32,264 nt of DNA, from the NCBI GenBank assembly GCA_945881845.1, contig CAMCVN010000021.1:1-32264 (forward strand), read 5' to 3'. Of the stretch, positions 31,812 to 32,264 are shown one piece after another. Under the pieces are notes generated by a model. That model searched no databases and was not told where the DNA came from. It saw only the letters and a program-made list of their open reading frames with translations. The position numbers were made by a program, and so were the translations under genes. The stretch is from Bifidobacterium breve (GTDB lineage Bacteria; Actinomycetota; Thermoleophilia; Solirubrobacterales; Solirubrobacteraceae). The first letter of the stretch is position 1. Each line of letters starts with the position of its first letter.

Positions 31812-32264
31812 ATGGCAACGGCCAAACAGAAGAAATCAGTTATCGAAGAGCGCCAGTCGAGGAGCTATCAGCTGCGCAAAGGGCTTGGTGAGTTTGCCGG
31901 CGGCGTGCTTCGCTTTCTGCTCAAAGATCCGTTGGCGTGGTTCCTTCTAATCACAGCGGTCGTACTCCTAGTCATCTTTTTCAACCTACTTGGGGCAATC
32001 CAGCCCAGCTCGCCTGGCAAGCAGGTCACGCTAAGCGAGGTATCGACTCTCGCTAAAGAGAAGTCAGCCGAGACCGTAACCCTGCTCGATCAAGATGCAC
32101 GAATCGTCATCGTCGAAACCGATGGCGAGGTTGTCTGGGCGGCGATCCCGAGCCAGGGGGCGAACGTCGGCTCGCTGCTGGAAGGGCTCCAGCGCTCGGG
32201 GGCGACGGTCACAGTTGATCAGCAGGCAAGCAAACCAACGCAGACGCTGCTTGTTCAGTTCCTG
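31812..32264 (+). CDS. ftsH: FtsH-like ATP-dependent zinc metalloprotease, N-terminal part (cut by window end)
   Basis: An open frame of 151 codons runs to the window edge without a stop. A basic N-terminal segment of about 38 residues (MATAKQKKSVIEERQSRSYQ onward) precedes one membrane helix at about 43-63 (WFLLITAVVLLVIFFNLLGA). Then comes an external domain resembling the FtsH extracellular domain: VTLSEVSTLAKEKSAETVTL, then EVVWAAIPSQGANVGSLLE, then SGATVTVDQQASKPTQTLL, before what should be the second helix (LVQFL). FtsH is a membrane-bound hexameric AAA+ zinc protease for quality control. The AAA and protease domains lie outside the window, so the call rests on the N-terminal pattern only. 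Confidence 0.7.
   Translation, partial: MATAKQKKSVIEERQSRSYQLRKGLGEFAGGVLRFLLKDPLAWFLLITAVVLLVIFFNLLGAIQPSSPGKQVTLSEVSTLAKEKSAETVTLLDQDARIVIVETDGEVVWAAIPSQGANVGSLLEGLQRSGATVTVDQQASKPTQTLLVQFL

Noticed and set aside
1-32264. CRISPR arrays, insertion sequences, attachment sites, prophage genes, tRNA or rRNA
   Set aside because: I saw no repeat-spacer pattern, transposase or integrase motif, nor any RNA gene on either strand.

Overview
The window is high-GC, gene-dense bacterial chromosome. Codon use, a canonical 14-gene nuo operon, numerous GTG/TTG starts and large secreted proteins with Ig-like or Pro-Thr-linked domains suggest an actinobacterium of the Thermoleophilia/Solirubrobacterales type. 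That placement is inferred from gene content and style; no rRNA or tRNA gene is present to anchor it.

Left part (1-5.0 kb): a rightward mscL channel gene meets a leftward cluster that reads, from its promoter side, membrane protein, lipoprotein cytochrome c, serS, pxpA, pxpB, pxpC. The three pxp genes encode an ATP-dependent 5-oxoprolinase and are joined by GTGA stop/start overlaps.

Centre (5.06-19.95 kb): a complete nuoA-N operon for proton-pumping NADH:quinone oxidoreductase (complex I). Almost every junction overlaps by 1-10 bases, so the operon looks translationally coupled. All Fe-S ligands checked are present, including the extra N7 cluster motif in NuoG. Together with the cytochrome c this indicates aerobic respiration. 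A GC hairpin closes the operon.

Right-centre (20-26.6 kb): an unusually long ThyX-like protein that reads as two fused, complementary degenerate ThyX domains; a leftward run of SDR oxidoreductase, membrane protein and an alpha/beta-hydrolase-fold protein lacking its nucleophile; a small unknown rightward gene; and a leftward run of bacterioferritin-comigratory peroxiredoxin, HAD phosphatase and a flippase-like membrane protein. Several starts here have no Shine-Dalgarno but have a TANNNT box 6-10 bases upstream, the arrangement expected for leaderless or near-leaderless mRNAs.

Right end (26.7-32.26 kb): two large exported proteins. One has about 920 residues and repeated Ig-like domains. The other is a PstS-like phosphate-binding-fold protein with a (Pro-Thr)9 linker and a basic C-terminal beta domain. 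Each is followed by a strong GC hairpin. The window ends inside the N-terminal part of an FtsH-like protease gene.

I found no CRISPR array, insertion sequence, phage gene, tRNA or rRNA. No wholly new multi-gene system is evident. The most unusual items are the tandem ThyX-like protein, the nucleophile-less hydrolase divergently paired with an unknown 91-residue gene across only 15 bases, and the linker-bearing PstS-like protein.
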